DNA of 64,000 nucleotides from Corbicula japonica (GCA_038501625.1 JAZAYU010000011.1:10362849-10426848), one strand, 5' to 3'. Positions 28,501 to 43,500 are shown, counted from the stretch's first letter. Translations and numbers: made by a program. The notes: generated by a model from the sequence alone, not told the origin.

Positions 28501-31500
28501 TGTTCACCATATCAAGACGTTGGGTCTCGTGCAACACAACTTTGTTGTACTCAGGTGAGTGATAAAGGGCCATCATCGCCCTCTTGTTCATATTACCCAC
28601 ATCATATGTAGTAAGATCCATAACTCTAATAATCATTTTCCAGGATAATCTCCCCAATACTCTTTTTTCTAAAAAAAATGTAATATTTAACTTTATTTAA
28701 CTATATATTTACTACAGACTTGAAACATATGATCCTTTCATCTTTCACATTATATGCATGCAGTATTCTTTGTCTTCCACAAGCATATTTTTCATTACAT
28801 ATGTTTATTTATTACATATGTATACCTATTCAATTTCAAAGCTGCATTTCGGGGGCATATGTCAATTTCAAGTGACAGCTCTTGTTCTAATTAAGTTTGT
28901 ATTATGAGCTTACAACAAAGATACAAGAATATTGTACCAGTCAGATTATTAGTTAATTGTTTCATATTGTCCGATACAGGTTAATCTGTCCAGTGACATA
29001 ATTAATGCTGGGGAAGTGGTGAACATGCTGGGGAAGTGGTGAACATCATTTAGTTTGTTGGGGGTTCTATCTTAACATTATAATGGCTAAGTGATATAAC
29101 AAATTCATAAAAATTGAGGCATTTGGTATTTACACAAAAAAATCTTTATCTTGCAGACATTTTATTAGTTGAAGTTAATTAGAGTTCTAATCTTTCAATC
29201 CATATTCCTAGTCAAATTGTAAACAGTATTCTGAAGACATTTCTTTTGGTGAGGCAAAAAGTCCCAGTTGTATGCCAATAGTAAACATTTCATTCCTTCC
29301 CATGAGTGCTTGTGTCCTTGACTGATTGTAATTATAAAGAATTTAGAATGACTGTTTGGTGGAATTTCAAATCTGATTATGATGAGTAAATGCTTGTACT
29401 GACTTAAACTTCCAATTTCTACACAGCTGGTGGTGGTGGTAGAGACTGTTACAAGTGTGGAGAGGGTGGTCATATGGCCAGAGACTGTACCAACCCTCCT
29501 AAAGGTAATTAATTTAAATGCTTGGAAATTTTAAGTAACTTCTTAACCAACTACAGTTAAACTTCGAAAACTCGAACATCGAAAACTCGAGCACTCGGCA
29601 AAACTCGAAGTAGTTTTGCTGGTCCCGGCAATTTTCTTATATATTCTATATGAAAATACCATGGAAAACTCGAACTTCAAAAACTCGAATTCTCGAACAC
29701 AGGTGTCAGTCCCTTGAAGCATCTTTGTTTGTATTGGAAAACTCGAGTAATAAACGACTGATAAAATTTTCGCACCTCGCGGGAGTAATTGGTAAATGGT
29801 GACGCGTGGTTTTCACACGTTGTGACGGGTTATAATTGGCAGTTTATTGTCAATCGCCAGCGTCTATTGTGTTTTAATTGATCTGATTAAAGCAGGTTAT
29901 GATGAAAGAAAATGATTTAATGATCACTCGGTAGGCGGCTGCGTTGATACGATAATCATGAGAATTTAATTACGAGAAGATAATAAGTATGAGAACTATC
30001 TCAAACAATATAAACTTCAGGTTTTACTTAACATTTCATTCGTTCGCTTATTGTTTACTCTGAGCAATCCAGTGATTTAGTATAAAAGTTTTAGCTCAAA
30101 TAAAAGAATATGAAACGAGGTTGTTTGTTGTTTTTTATGTTGACGGGACCTAGTAAATTTTACACGCGTATAAAAAAAACGACGCACCGTTTGTAAAGTA
30201 TACTAGTTCTCGGACAATGTCAACACGAAAGGTTTAAAAAGCAGTTTTCTTGAAAAAAAAATATCTCAAAAATGTTTTCAAACAGATATACAGGTTTAAA
30301 GAAAATACAATCTGAAATGAATCCTTTATTAATTTAGCTGATATTCAGAAAACGTACTCAACAACAAGTTAACATACATGTGTTAATACGACTTGACTTA
30401 AAAATCGGACCTCATAAAGTGAAGCTTCGAAAACTCGAGCGCCATGGAAAACTCGAACATTTTCATAATCCCCCTGAGTATTCGAGTTTTCGAAGTTTTA
30501 CTGTAATTAGGTCTGCTTTAAAGTTCACCACAATTTGCATACATCATTTAGGATGGATCAGAGTTATCCTATTTTACTAGTGTAAATATTGAGTTGCTAG
30601 GCAGCACTAACCCTTCGCCACTTTTTGCATACCAGCATTTTGGATGAATTAAAATTGTACTATTTACTGATGTAAATATTGAGTTGCTAGGAGGAGCTAG
30701 CCCAGGGCTAGGTGGCTCAGGCAGTAATATGCATTTCCGTTAGTGCCCATGAACAAGCTCAATCAAACTGAGCCTGCAATATTTTGATTTTTGTCATCTT
30801 AGGTGGTTTTCAAAGATTCCGTACCATCTATTATAAGCAGTATTATGATTGGTCACTAGACACCGTGAAATACCGGCCAGTTAGGAAGTCAATGTCTTTA
30901 TAAACATGGGTAAGTAAACCAATTTAGAGTGGGCAAAATTACTAAACACTAAAACAAACATTCACTGAACTGTTATTAAACTGAGTTTGGAAACCAGTCT
31001 CAAATCTCAAGCATCAGATTGGCTGAAATGGCAACTGGTCGCCATTTCAGCCAATCAGATGCTTGAGATTTGAGACTGGTTTCCATGCTCAAAGAAGGTA
31101 TTGTGGCCATCTGATTTCAGGATGTTTATGTCCCAAAAAAATCTATACAGAAAGTATCTCTTAAGATGATTATAATAACTATAAAGGATCATCTGCTTAG
31201 TTTATTTACATTCTCTATTTACAGCAGGTGGTGGTGGTTTTGGAGGAGGAGGTGGTGGTGGAAGAGATTGTTACAAGTGTGGAGAGAGTGGACATATGGC
31301 CAGAGACTGTACTAACCCTCCCAAAGGTAATTATGGTGTTTAAATATGTGAAAGTCCCAGATGTCCAACCTTGTCAAACAAAATTGGTAAAAGATGACAA
31401 TTTCTAAATACAATATAGTGTAAGGAAATTACATAATTAAATGTTTCTGTTAAAGAGTCATGTTCAGCAGACTAAACTGTTTGCTTCCTAGTCAGAAATA

Positions 31501-34500
31501 ACCTTAACAAAAAGCACACTGTGTAGATCATAATCAGATAGCACAGATGTGCTGGCTGATCGGGACCTACACTGTTCGCCCATGGGTAACAGTCCTATCC
31601 CAGGGGTAAAGTGTTAAACTGAGAGTTTATAGTTTTGAGCTTAATAAAAGCTGTTGTATCACCATTTCAAAGTTTATAAAGAAGTCTTTCAAAAATTAAA
31701 TACTAAATAACTGAAATATGTATTGGTCCTTAATGAAGATTACATGCTAGCCTTGCAGTTTTGTCCTCAATAAATTTTATTTTGTTATTTTTAGAAGTAT
31801 ATATGTAATTTTGCAGAAGGATCTGGACCAAGGAGGGGATTTGGAGGTGGAGACCGATCAAGTGGTGGATTTGGAGGTGGAGACAGATCAAGTGGCGGTG
31901 GCTTTGGTAACAAGGGAGGCTTCAAATCTGGGAGTGGTGACGGAGAAAGTACAGAGGACTGGGGTAATGGTGGTGGAAGTGGAAGCGCCAGTGGTGGGTT
32001 CGGATCACGTGGAGGTGGAGGGGGATTTGGATCTGGAGGAGGTGGAGGCTTTGGATCTGGCAAAGGCGGAGGTGGGTTTGGATCTGGCGGAGGTGGGTTT
32101 GGATCAAGTGGTGGTGGATTTGGTAAGAAGTCTGGTGGTGATGATTGGGGTGACAGTGGTAGCAAGCCAGCCTCTGAAGGGTTTGGAGCTAGTAAAGGTG
32201 GGTTCGGAGGTGGAAGCAAACAGTCGGGAGGGTTCGGGAAAACAGCACAATCTGATGGAGGTGGTGATTGGGGCGTAGAAGAAACACCTGCTGCCTCTGC
32301 TACAGTTATAAGTGCTGCTGGAGACAGTTTTAGTTTGGGTCATACTGACAAAGATTCTGTATTATCTTCACTTACTCTGGATGTGAGAGACACTGTAGAT
32401 GTTTATGTTGTATATACAACTAATCCACAACTGTTCTGGTGCCAAATTATCAAAAACTGTCCAAGCCTTGAAACACTAATGGAAGAAATAAATTCTTTCT
32501 ACAACAGTTTACCTGAAGGTGACTTAACTGTAGCCCAACCACAGATTGGTATGCCCTGTGCTGCCAAGTTCTCTGAAGACAACATGTGGTATAGAGCCGA
32601 GGTACTAACTGCGACACAAGTGGAAGTTGAGGTTCAATTTGTCGACTATGGAAATACTGAAACTGTCAAAGTAGGAAGTTTGAGAAAGCTGAAACCAGAA
32701 TTCATGACATTGAAAACGCAAGGTATAAGATGTACATTAGATGGTGTTGTACCCACAGACAAAAAGTGGACAGATGAAGCAACTGCAAAGTTTGAAGAGC
32801 TGACTCAAGACAAGCATCTGGTTGCCCGAGTGGTCAATACTTTGTCAGATATGACACATGTTCTTGACTTGGAAAATGTAGATGAGCAGTTAAATATAGG
32901 CATAACCCTGTGTGAACACGGATTTTGTGTCTTCAAAGACTCCAGGTCATCACCAGTTAAAGAACAAATAGTGAAGAGTCCATATCCTCATGCTGCCATC
33001 GACACTGATCAAGAAATTGATGTGTTTGTATCTTGGATAGAAAGTCCGGAACAGTTCTGGATTCAGCCGGTCAGTCAGGAGAATGATCTTGTGCAATTGG
33101 TTGATAAAATTCAAGAAGAGTATACTGCTGGTGCTGGAGTGGACCTTAAATCTGAATCTTACAAGCCTGGACAGGCTGTGGTTGGTCTCTTCTCAGAGGA
33201 TGGAGCATGGTATAGAGGCTATGTTGAACGGCGCTCAGCAGACAAGTACAAAGTAAGGTTTACTGATTATGGAAACTCGGATATGTTATGTCAAGAGGCT
33301 TTGCGGTTGCCAACAGAGGAGTTGTTGAAAGAAGCATCAAAGGCTGCCATGTGTAAGCTGGCAGGTGTCAGACCATTACTAGCTGGTCAGTGGACGGCTG
33401 ATGCCAGAGATATCATGGATGGTCTTGTCAAAGACGAAGTTGTCAAGTCTAAGATAGTTAGTGTTACAGATGGTCATTTTGCTGTGGAACTTGTATGCAG
33501 AGGTGTAGATGTGAAACAGGAATTGATTCAGGCAGCTGTGGTACGAGGGGAGAAAGAAGCTTCCCCAAACCTTGTCCGAGCCCCGGTGGGAGTCCTGACG
33601 TACCCTAATCAGATAAGTCTTACACCAGGCTCCACAGAAGCTGTGTTTGTTTCACATACTGACTCTGTCGCAAGCTTCTGGTGTCAGCTGGCCAGGACTG
33701 CAGGAGAACTGGAGGAGATAATGGCCAAACTCGAAACCCATTGTCAGTCAGGAACAAATATCACCAACTTCCCAATCAATATGGCATGTGGCGCAAAGTT
33801 CAGTGATGATAACAGTTGGTATCGTGCGCAGGTAACTGCCACTTACCCAGACAGTGTAGAAGTGTATTTTGTAGATTACGGAAACACAGAAAAAGTCATG
33901 AAGTCTGATATCTGCGAACTGACAGAAGATTTGGTTCAGTTGCCACCACAAGCCATAGAATGTGAGCTGCAGAATGCTAGTCAGGCCAGCAACCAGCTGA
34001 CTGCAAAGTTCATAGAGCTCATTGGGGACCAGGAAGTTCAGGCCACAATAATAGCTATGCAAGACAACAGTGCAGTGATTAGTCTTACCCTGCCATCAGG
34101 GAAGGTTGTTGGTGAGGAGTTAGGCCTGTCTGCCCCAGGATCTACACCAGCAGCACAATGGCATATAGAATCTGTCAACGCTACACCTGTCCAGCAAACC
34201 CCACCCACTACAGTGTTGTCTTATCCACCAGTGGGGATGCCTACTACACCAACAGAGGTATTTGTTACACAGATCATCAATGCCGGAGAATTCTTTGTCC
34301 AGCGTGTAGACAGAGAAGCTCAGCTTACTGAATTAATGGCTCAGGTCTCGGAGTACTGTAAATCTGGAAATGCAGGAACTTTAAGCTCCCCAGTTGTAGG
34401 ACAAGCTTGTTGTGCTGTCTTCTCAGATGACAATGAATGGTACAGAGCTAAAATCCTCAAAGTAGATGGAGCCAAGTGCAGTGTAGAGTTCATTGACTAT

Positions 34501-37500
34501 GGTAACTGGGAGGAAACCACCTGTGACAATATTCGGACAATCAGTCCAGAATTTGTGACTGCAGAACCATTTGTATTGCGATGCCAGCTGGAAGGTATAT
34601 CACCAGTAGGTGGAACCTGGACAGAAGAGTCTGTCAAGAAGTTTGAAGAACTGGCTGTAGAGAAAGATCTGGTATGTGAAACTGTAAAAGGAACAGAAGT
34701 GATCTTAACATGTGGAGATGTTGATATATCAGAAGCTCTTGTAGAGGCTGGGTTTGCTACAAAATTGGAAGGAAGTCCAAAAAGAGTGAAGCCGGCTGAG
34801 CCTGTAGCGTTCTTCCAAACTCCCAGCTTGCCTTCGGGTCCAGAAGATGTTTATGTAAGTCATGTAAAATCCCCTGAAGACTTCTACATCCAGTTGGTCA
34901 ATCAGGAAACCAATTTGGAAGCACTGATGGAGAATATCTCAGGACTGTATGAATCGGGTACAGGAAGAGCTGTAGAATCATTGACTGTAGGACAGGCAGT
35001 AGCTGCCAAATACTCTGAGGATGATGCCTGGTATAGAGCAGAAGTCTTGCAGGTAAATGGGGATAACATCACAGTGCATTTCGTGGATTATGGAAACTCT
35101 GAAGAAACATCTAAAGAGAATTTGAAAGTACTTACAAAAGAGCTGGTAGTATTTCCAAGATTTGCAATCAACTGTTGCCTGTTTGGTGTGAAGCCTGTTG
35201 GATCCGAGTGGTCAGAAGAATCTATTGTCTTCTTTGAAACTCAATCAACAGAAAAAGTGCTGAAATGTGAGAGCTTATTTGGAAATGGTATCAAATTGAA
35301 ATTGGATAGAGTTGATATAGCAGATTCCCTTGTTGAAAAAGGTTATGCAAAAAGAGTTGAAGCAGCAGTTGGCCCCACACAGAAGAAGGCCGAGTTCGCT
35401 ACCCAGTCTGTGCCAGCTGACAGTGTGGCTTGTTATTTATCTCACATTGAGGATACTGGTCTGATCTACGTGCAGCTTGCTTGTGAGGAAGACACCCTCC
35501 ACACTGTGGTGGAGCAAGTACAGAAGCTCCAGTCCCACACACCATTAGACCTGAGCAAAGTGAGCAAGGGAGATAATCTGTGTGCCAAGTTCTCTGAGGA
35601 TAGCAGCTGGTACAGAGCTAACGTGATTTCAACAGATGGTACGACAGTCGAGGTCAGGTTTGTTGACTATGGTAACTGTGACACTGTCACTCAGGCTTGT
35701 GACCTGCGAGCACTGACAGAGGACCATCTAGCCACTCCACCACTAGCCTACGCCTGCAGACTGCAGGGATTAAAGACCCTGAATGCAGCTCAGTGTGAGC
35801 TACTTAAGGAGAGTACAGCTGATAAGGAACTGACTGTAACCTTCAATACAATCACCCCAGAGTATGAAGTACATCTGCTGGACGAGAATCAAGTGGATTT
35901 GGAAGTGCTGGTAGGAGCCGGGAGCCAGGAGAAGGAGCTGGTGAGAACCGGGAGCCAAGAGGAGGAGCTGGTCGTAGCCGGGAATCAAGAGGAGGAGCAA
36001 GTTCAAGTTGAGGAAGAGGCCATCACTCCACAAATGGAAGGTTCCAGTGATGCCAAACCAGTTGCAAATACAGAATCTGAGGCACAGTTGTCATCTGGTA
36101 GGTGAAATTTTTATCAATACGTACAACAGTGAAAGGGCCAGCAGTGGCCCTTTCTATGTACCCATACACATACAGAACAACCATTATTTGATTTCCACTT
36201 TATGAACCCTTATTATTTACTTTAATTCAGATATAATTACCAGATTATTGATTTTTAAGGTACTTCATTATGATAAAACTGTTAACCTTGATGATCGTCA
36301 GTGCAACCAAGAAAAAACTTGAAGAAACATTATGTTTTTTTTCTATAAATTATCCAGCTCCTTGCCCAGAAATGGACCTAGATAGTGTGGCAGGTAGCAT
36401 CTTAGACCTGCAACAGGAACACCTGGAGGTAGAACAGAGGGTGAAAGTCCTGGTTAGTCACGCAGAGTCACCGTCTAGACTCTTTGTTCAGCTGGAGAGC
36501 CAGAAGGGCAAACTTGACAGCCTGCTCAACACCATGTTTGACTTCTACACAGTGTGTGAAGATTCCAGGCTGACGGTTGATACAGTGAGCAAGGATATGA
36601 TGGTTGCTGCCCTATATCCAGAAGACGAGTCATGGTAAATATCCTCTAGTGGTATAAGTAATTAACCCTCTACACCATATATACACATTTTATTGTTTGT
36701 GCGACCAGTCTAGATCCACATCAGCGGCACAACCATGCCATCGGATCAGAATCTGCACTGTTCAGTTTTTGGTAGAAATAAATTAATATAAAAGTAAACA
36801 GTGCAAACTGGATCTACACTGTTAGCCAGTGTCATAAAGGTGTATGGAAGGAAGGGTTAATTAAACTATTACTAGTATTAGCTTAATTTAAAAAAGTAAT
36901 AACAATGGAAAGGGTATTTTAGACAACTTGTCAAAATGAATATTAAGTTAAGAACTTGACTGTGTATAGAACAGATTCATCATGATGCGGAAATTCTTAG
37001 GTCAGGGCTGAAGATTATAAAACTGAGTTTGGAAACCAGTCTGAAATCTCAAGCATCTGATTTGCTGAAATGGCGACCAGTCTCCATTTCAGCCAATCAG
37101 ATGCTTGAGATTTGAGACTGGTTTCCATTCTCAGTTTTATAACCTTGGGACCAGTTGTGACTCCTGATGGAACGTCTATGTAAAAGTAAAAAATTCCTTG
37201 GAGAAATGTTGAAGTTAAATTAAAAATTTGAAAATAAATTTTATATGTCCAAATATAACATTTTTTAACTCTTAAGGCCAGAGAAAATAAATTATTAGAT
37301 TCTCATCCCGATTTTGGGAAAAAAAGGGGCGGTTGGGCACTTTTTAATTTTTATTTTTTATTAATGAAATACCTTAACAAGTTATTTCGGGATGGTCTTA
37401 AACCCGTTCTGTCCGGAACAGAATATGTTTCGATTTTTTTACCAATAAATTTTTTTGGGGGCGGGTGGTTTTGGACAGGGGCGGGCGGGGATGAGAATCT

Positions 37501-40500
37501 AAAATATTTTTTTCTATTGCCTAAACAAATTATTTTATTTCAAATCAAATTGCTGTTTTCAAGTTTGTGTTGTAGTTTTTAAGGTTCATTAATGTGTACA
37601 ACAGCTTTTTGCACATATAAGAGCTGGATTGTTTGAGCAAATGACAATAGTTTTGCTTTTCCCTTTGCTTTATTCCAACATGATATGTTTTATTATACCC
37701 CCACAAACGAAGTTTGAGGGGGTATATAGGAGTGAGCTTGTCGGTCGGTCTGTCGGTCGGATTCTTCGTTTCCAGATGATGACTCATGAAAGGCTTGACA
37801 GATTTAAATAATTTTTGGTACACAGGTGTAACATCATAAGATACAGGTCAAGTTCGATATGGGGCTGGTGGGGTCAGTGTCAAGGTCACTGTTACTAAAA
37901 ATAGAAAAATGCTTTCTGGAGAATAACTCCTGAAAGGCATAAAATATTTTAAAAATGTTTGGTACACAGGTGTAACATCACAAGAAACAGGTCAGGTTCG
38001 ACTTTGGGACTGGTGGGGTCAAGGTCAAGGTCAGTGTTACTAAAAATAGAAAAATGGTTTGCAGATGATAACTCATGAAATACTTCACAGATTAAATCCT
38101 TTTTTGGGACATAGATGTAACATCAATAGATACAGGTTGAGTTCGACTTTGGGTCCTTTGGGGTCAATGTCAAGGTCACTGTTACTTAAAATAAAAAAAA
38201 TTATTCTGGACGATAACTCATGAAATACTTTTAATAGATTTAATTATCTTTTGGGACACAGATGTAACATTACAAGATAAGGTTAGGTTTGACTTTGGGG
38301 CCTGTGGGTTCAAGGTCAAGGTCACTGTTATTTTAACTCCAAAACTTCATTTCCACTCAGTAACTATAGCTAGGAATGAGATTCTTGAATGAAATTTGGT
38401 GTATTGGTGGTTTCTATGAAGACGACTTTTGGAATTGAAAGTAAGGCCTGTGGGGTCAAGGTCACTGTTACTAAAAATAGAAAAACTGTATATTCTCAAT
38501 AACTTTAGTTTGGAATAAGATATTGTGATGAAAATTGCTATAAAGGTAGTGTCTGTGAAGATGAAACTTGGTATTGAAAATGGGCCTGGTGGGGTCAAGG
38601 TCACTGTTCACTGTTACTAAAAATAGAAAAAATGGTTTCTGTAGGATTTCTAATGAAAGGCTTCACATATTTTATCATTTAACTTTTTTGGCACACAGTT
38701 TTTAGATAAAGGTTCAGTAAAAGTCACTGTTATTAACATATTCAAACATTTTCTGATAAATATATTTAGAAGGAATGAGATATGGGGATGAACTTGCTGT
38801 ATATTTGGAAGTGGGGCCACTGTGGTAAAGGTCACTGTTATTAAATTTTAGGATAGAAAAACTTTTCATGCTAAATTACTTTAGTAAGGAATGAGATATT
38901 GTGATGAAACTTACTGATTAGGTTGCTTCTTTGAAGACTGCTTGGGATTGAAAGTAGGTGCATGGGATCAAGGTCAAGGTCACTATTACATGTGTCCATG
39001 TTTCTAGTGTTAGTTACATTATGCCATTGATTCTAAGAATTCCCAGTTCAAGTATCAAGCACACATGTGGGGGTATTTAATCACTTTCAGTGATAATTCT
39101 AGTTGTTTGCAGCCATGCAACTTTGATGCAAACTGAAATTTCACACAATATTTCAGGTATCGTGCCAAAGTAGTGGAATGTGATAATGGAGATGAGGTTA
39201 CTGTGATGTTCGTTGATCATGGTAACACGGAGGTGATCTCCAAACAGTCACTAAGGAAACTGCCTACACAGTTCTGCCAACTACCTGTACAGGTAATTAC
39301 ATGTTAAGTTAAAGGTCTATGATTTAAATGCCTAAAGCCTTAGTTTGAGGTTTGATATCTTAAAAGGCATTTTGATGTTTCTTTTTTAATCAGTTTAGTT
39401 GTAGGAATATTTCATCTGTTCATTTGTAAGTCCTTATATCTTTCTATCTGTCTCCAAGTCAAAATTCTTATTAATGATCAGAAAATTGACTCGAACAGGT
39501 AACACAAGTTCAGCCAAAGGCAGAGCACACTAGGAATATCTAAGATTACTTTATCGCATAAACTTGTCTCTGGTGAATGCATTATCTGGCCAGCTTGTTT
39601 AATCTGTTATTGATCACTTTTCATCTATTTATATATGCTGTGATTTTAGGCTATGGAGTGCTGCCTGGGTGCTGTACAGCCGAGCTCCGAGGCTTGGACC
39701 GAGGAGGCCAAGGAGACGTTCACGGAGCTGACAGCAGATAAGTAAGATACTCTTAACAACATATTGTAGCTAGAATGCTTAATTTTTGTGCAATACTGTA
39801 GCTTTTTACTTGCCAACCTTTTAAATCTTCTGTTTTGTATTAAAGTTAAATGATATGAACTCTTTGAAGTTGAAGACAGACAGCACACAAAATACTGGTA
39901 TGCATGTACTGCAGTCAATTTGTCCTAAAAAAGGCATTCTAGCTATGTTTCAAAGTTGTAAAAAATGTAAAATGCATTTTCATAAAGCCAGATTGACTGA
40001 AGCTGCATTTTTTATATTCCAGGATTTTATTACTTGATGTAGGTAGTGTTGACAATGGGGTCTACAAGGTTCATCTGCTAGATATGGGTATGTCCATCAG
40101 TGACCTGCTGCTGCAGAGGAACATTGGGGTGGAGATAGCCACGCCTGTGGCCCTCAGCACCAAAGTGAAGCAGGTCTTCTCTCCAGACACCTCAGATGAG
40201 GTGATAACAAGACTCTACTCGGCCAAACCATCAGACACTGTTGGACAATATGGGTAAGCTAATATGGAGGACGAGTTATTGAAATATCAAAGAATGACAT
40301 AATGCAGATTGGAATTAATGTACATTGTTTAGCTTTTCTTTTTACAATTTTGATTTTGAGCAACTATTGCTTATTCTTGTCGTTGCACAGAGGCTTCCAG
40401 GATAAGAATTACGATGTAGGTATATATATATAAATTTAATTGAAATGCATCTTATTGGCCTGTAAAATGACCAATGTTCTATCCCTACCACACACTAACC

Positions 40501-43500
40501 CAGTCCATCATATGGCACATACAATGGAATGTCTACACTTCAAACCAAGTTCTCCGACTGTCTTGAAAATACATGTAGTTGAAAAATTCAAAACACCAGG
40601 GTTAAAACTTTCTTATTTTGAAAGCTCGAGTCTTACTCATTTACTAACCTGTTATACAGTTATTATTCTACAAGAACAATTATAATGTTTTCATTGAGGA
40701 GATCTTACAAGTTTTTTTTAAAATTGCCATTGCAGGTATCAGCTTAGAGATTTAGCCATAGAAGATCCCACAATATCTAGTCACAATGTTCTGGTCACCA
40801 CCATTAACAGCCCTCTTGATTTCTGGTGTCGTCTCCAAGACAACTCTTATGATTTCTACCAGGACAAGCTGCAGGAAAAGTATGCTGAGGAGAAGGAACC
40901 TATCACTGAATTCAACAAGGGTAAATGGCTTACATTTAGATTTAACTCTAACCTCCATATACAGGTTTAATCCTGTGTGTGGCCAGTGTCGATCCATATC
41001 AGAGGCACATCCATGCTGTCGGATCGAAATCTAAACTTCTCACTTCTTGGTCAGAAATAAACTAATGAATCAAAAGAAGCAGTGCAGATCCTGATTAGTC
41101 AGCATGAATGTGTCAGCAGATCTGGATTTACACTGTTCACCCATGGGATAACAGCCATAACCCATGGGTAAAGGGTGAAATACTTGGAAATATAATCCAT
41201 CAACAAGTTATTCAGGTCGTTATTTATTTTTCATCTGTCATTAAGACACCATGTGAGGGTACATTCACATCGACTTACAATATAAATTAAATTAAATCCA
41301 AGAAATTAAGTTCCCATAAAACATTGTGAGCCCAGAATTGAAGAACCTGAATTCAATTGACCCATTATATTACTTAAAGCCCCAGCCCTAAACTTAAGTA
41401 AGAATATAAGTTATTGAAAAATCATATTTGTCCATATAGACTCCAATATATAAACTCTCCAACAGAACACAAAAGGTCCGATCGAATTCTTTCTTACAGA
41501 TGGGATTTTCAATGATATTGTTAAATTATCGTCAACTAACTTTTAAGAAGCTAAATATAGTGGAGGTAGGCCTATATTTATCACTGATTTTTGACGAAGA
41601 GAAAGCGCGATCTCGATTTCTGTGACGTTTCGGAAATCCTACTTTTGCTTTTAGTCGCGCGGACCAAATTTACTTTAGTAAATTAACATTTTATTAGCCC
41701 GAACTAATCCTGCAAATGTGTGCCTATGGTTCCAAATACATGTAATATTTCATACAAGAGCGGGTTAAATTGAAGTAATGCCGCTTTAAGTAAACACTTT
41801 TCATGATAGATACACCTTTTATACTTTGGCTGACCAGTGCAAATAAGCCTGAACATCCCTGCTGTCCAATCTGGATCAGCAGTGTAAGCTTCTTGGTCAG
41901 AAAAAAAAACCTAATGAATCTAAAAATGAACAGTGTAGATCCTTAGCGGACTGTGTGGATGTTCTTGCTGATCTAGATCAGGTAGTTTCACTAATGGGAT
42001 AAAAGCCATTTCCCTTTAGGTAACTTAAATATCTGTTTTTGTTTTTCAGGCACTAGATGTGTGATATGTAAAGATGAGAAGGAATTTCACCGAGCGTCTG
42101 TGATTAACAAGACAGAGGACAGTGTGCTGGTAAAGCTTGTAGACATTGGCTGTGATATGTCAGTGCCTTGTTCTAGTGTGTTCACCCTGAAGCCCGAGTT
42201 AGGGAAGTACCCTCAGCTAGCATTCTGCTGTAGCCTAGCTGGCGTTACTCCTGTGGATGGGGATCAGTTCTCTGAAGAAGCGGTGAAAGTTTTCAGAGAA
42301 ACAGTAGTGGAACTAAGCAACGAGACCGAGCTTCCAGCCTCCGCAAAAGCTACTGTGATCGGTGAAGAAGATGGATTAGTGCTTGTTGAACTGACTATTG
42401 ATAGAAAAGACATAGCAGAATCTCTGGTAGAGAAGGGACTTGCAAGACAGGAAGAAAGAGACTTCCATGAGGAACTGGAGAAGGAAGATGAGATTATAGG
42501 GGTTGTGCAAAATTTTGGTGAATATAAAAACTTGCAGCTTGATTTTGACAATGACTATGATGTTGTTTTGATAGACTGTTCAGATATAAACAGACTGATT
42601 ATGCACACAAGGGACAGTTTGGACAACTTGAAAGAAATAGCCGAGTCTATTGCTAAAACAGTTGCAGACAAAATGGGTGGGGAAGGAATAGAGGAGGATT
42701 TCCAATGTGGTCCATGTCTAGCTAAGTGTCCGGATGACAATCTGTGGTATAGAGCCAACTTGAGAGGCCTGGAGAAAACAGATGATGAGGTCAAATACCA
42801 GGTACTAACAATACACCAAACTTTGATGTTGTCTAACCCTTGACTCCATATATATGACTTGTATCACATGTAGATAGATCAGTGCCCAAGGTTATAAAAC
42901 TGAGCTTGTAAACCAGTCTCAAATCTCAAGCATCTGATTGGCTGAAATGGCGACCAGTCGCCATTTCAGCCAATCAGATGCTTGAGATTTGAGACTGGTT
43001 TCCAATCTCAGCTTTATAACCTTCAGCCCAGCTGCCACATCTGATGAGGGTCTAAACTGGTTGCTTTTTGGTCAGAAATAACCTAATAGATAAACAAAAA
43101 AGCAAGCAGTGAAGATCGTGATCAGATGGCACAGAGGTGCTGGCTGATCGGTATCAACACTGTTCTCCAAATGATAACAGCCTTATCCCATGGAGTAAGG
43201 GTAAACAGATCCTTCTGCAAACATGTTACTTGTTATTTATCTTCTTTATGAACAATCAACAATAAGTCTCTGTAAATAATTGGAGGAAAATAATCTATTG
43301 CTGATTTTTATACCCACTATTAATATTCTGCTCAATGTTTTGTTTTGTGATGGCACACTTCTTGATGTTTGTAAGAAACCTGATTGTAAGTTGAAATATT
43401 GCTACATGTTTGAATTGTGGTTAACTTGTTAACCATCTTATTTCAGAGTTTTTGAGCCAAGAACCATAACTAATTTTATGTACCTAAATTTTAAACTTCT

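Noticed and set aside
31791..32219. Proline-rich minus-strand ORF opposite the start of exon 12
   Set aside because: Same shadow effect of the FG repeat.
32335..32337. ATG as the start of an independent multi-Tudor gene
   Set aside because: The frame is open upstream to a good acceptor at 31816 and carries FG/WG sequence like exon 4, so the Met is internal.
36098..36105. Gene end at TGA 36103-36105
   Set aside because: Just before it is a strong donor gtaggt and the next exon continues in phase with another Tudor domain; kept only as a possible retained-intron form.
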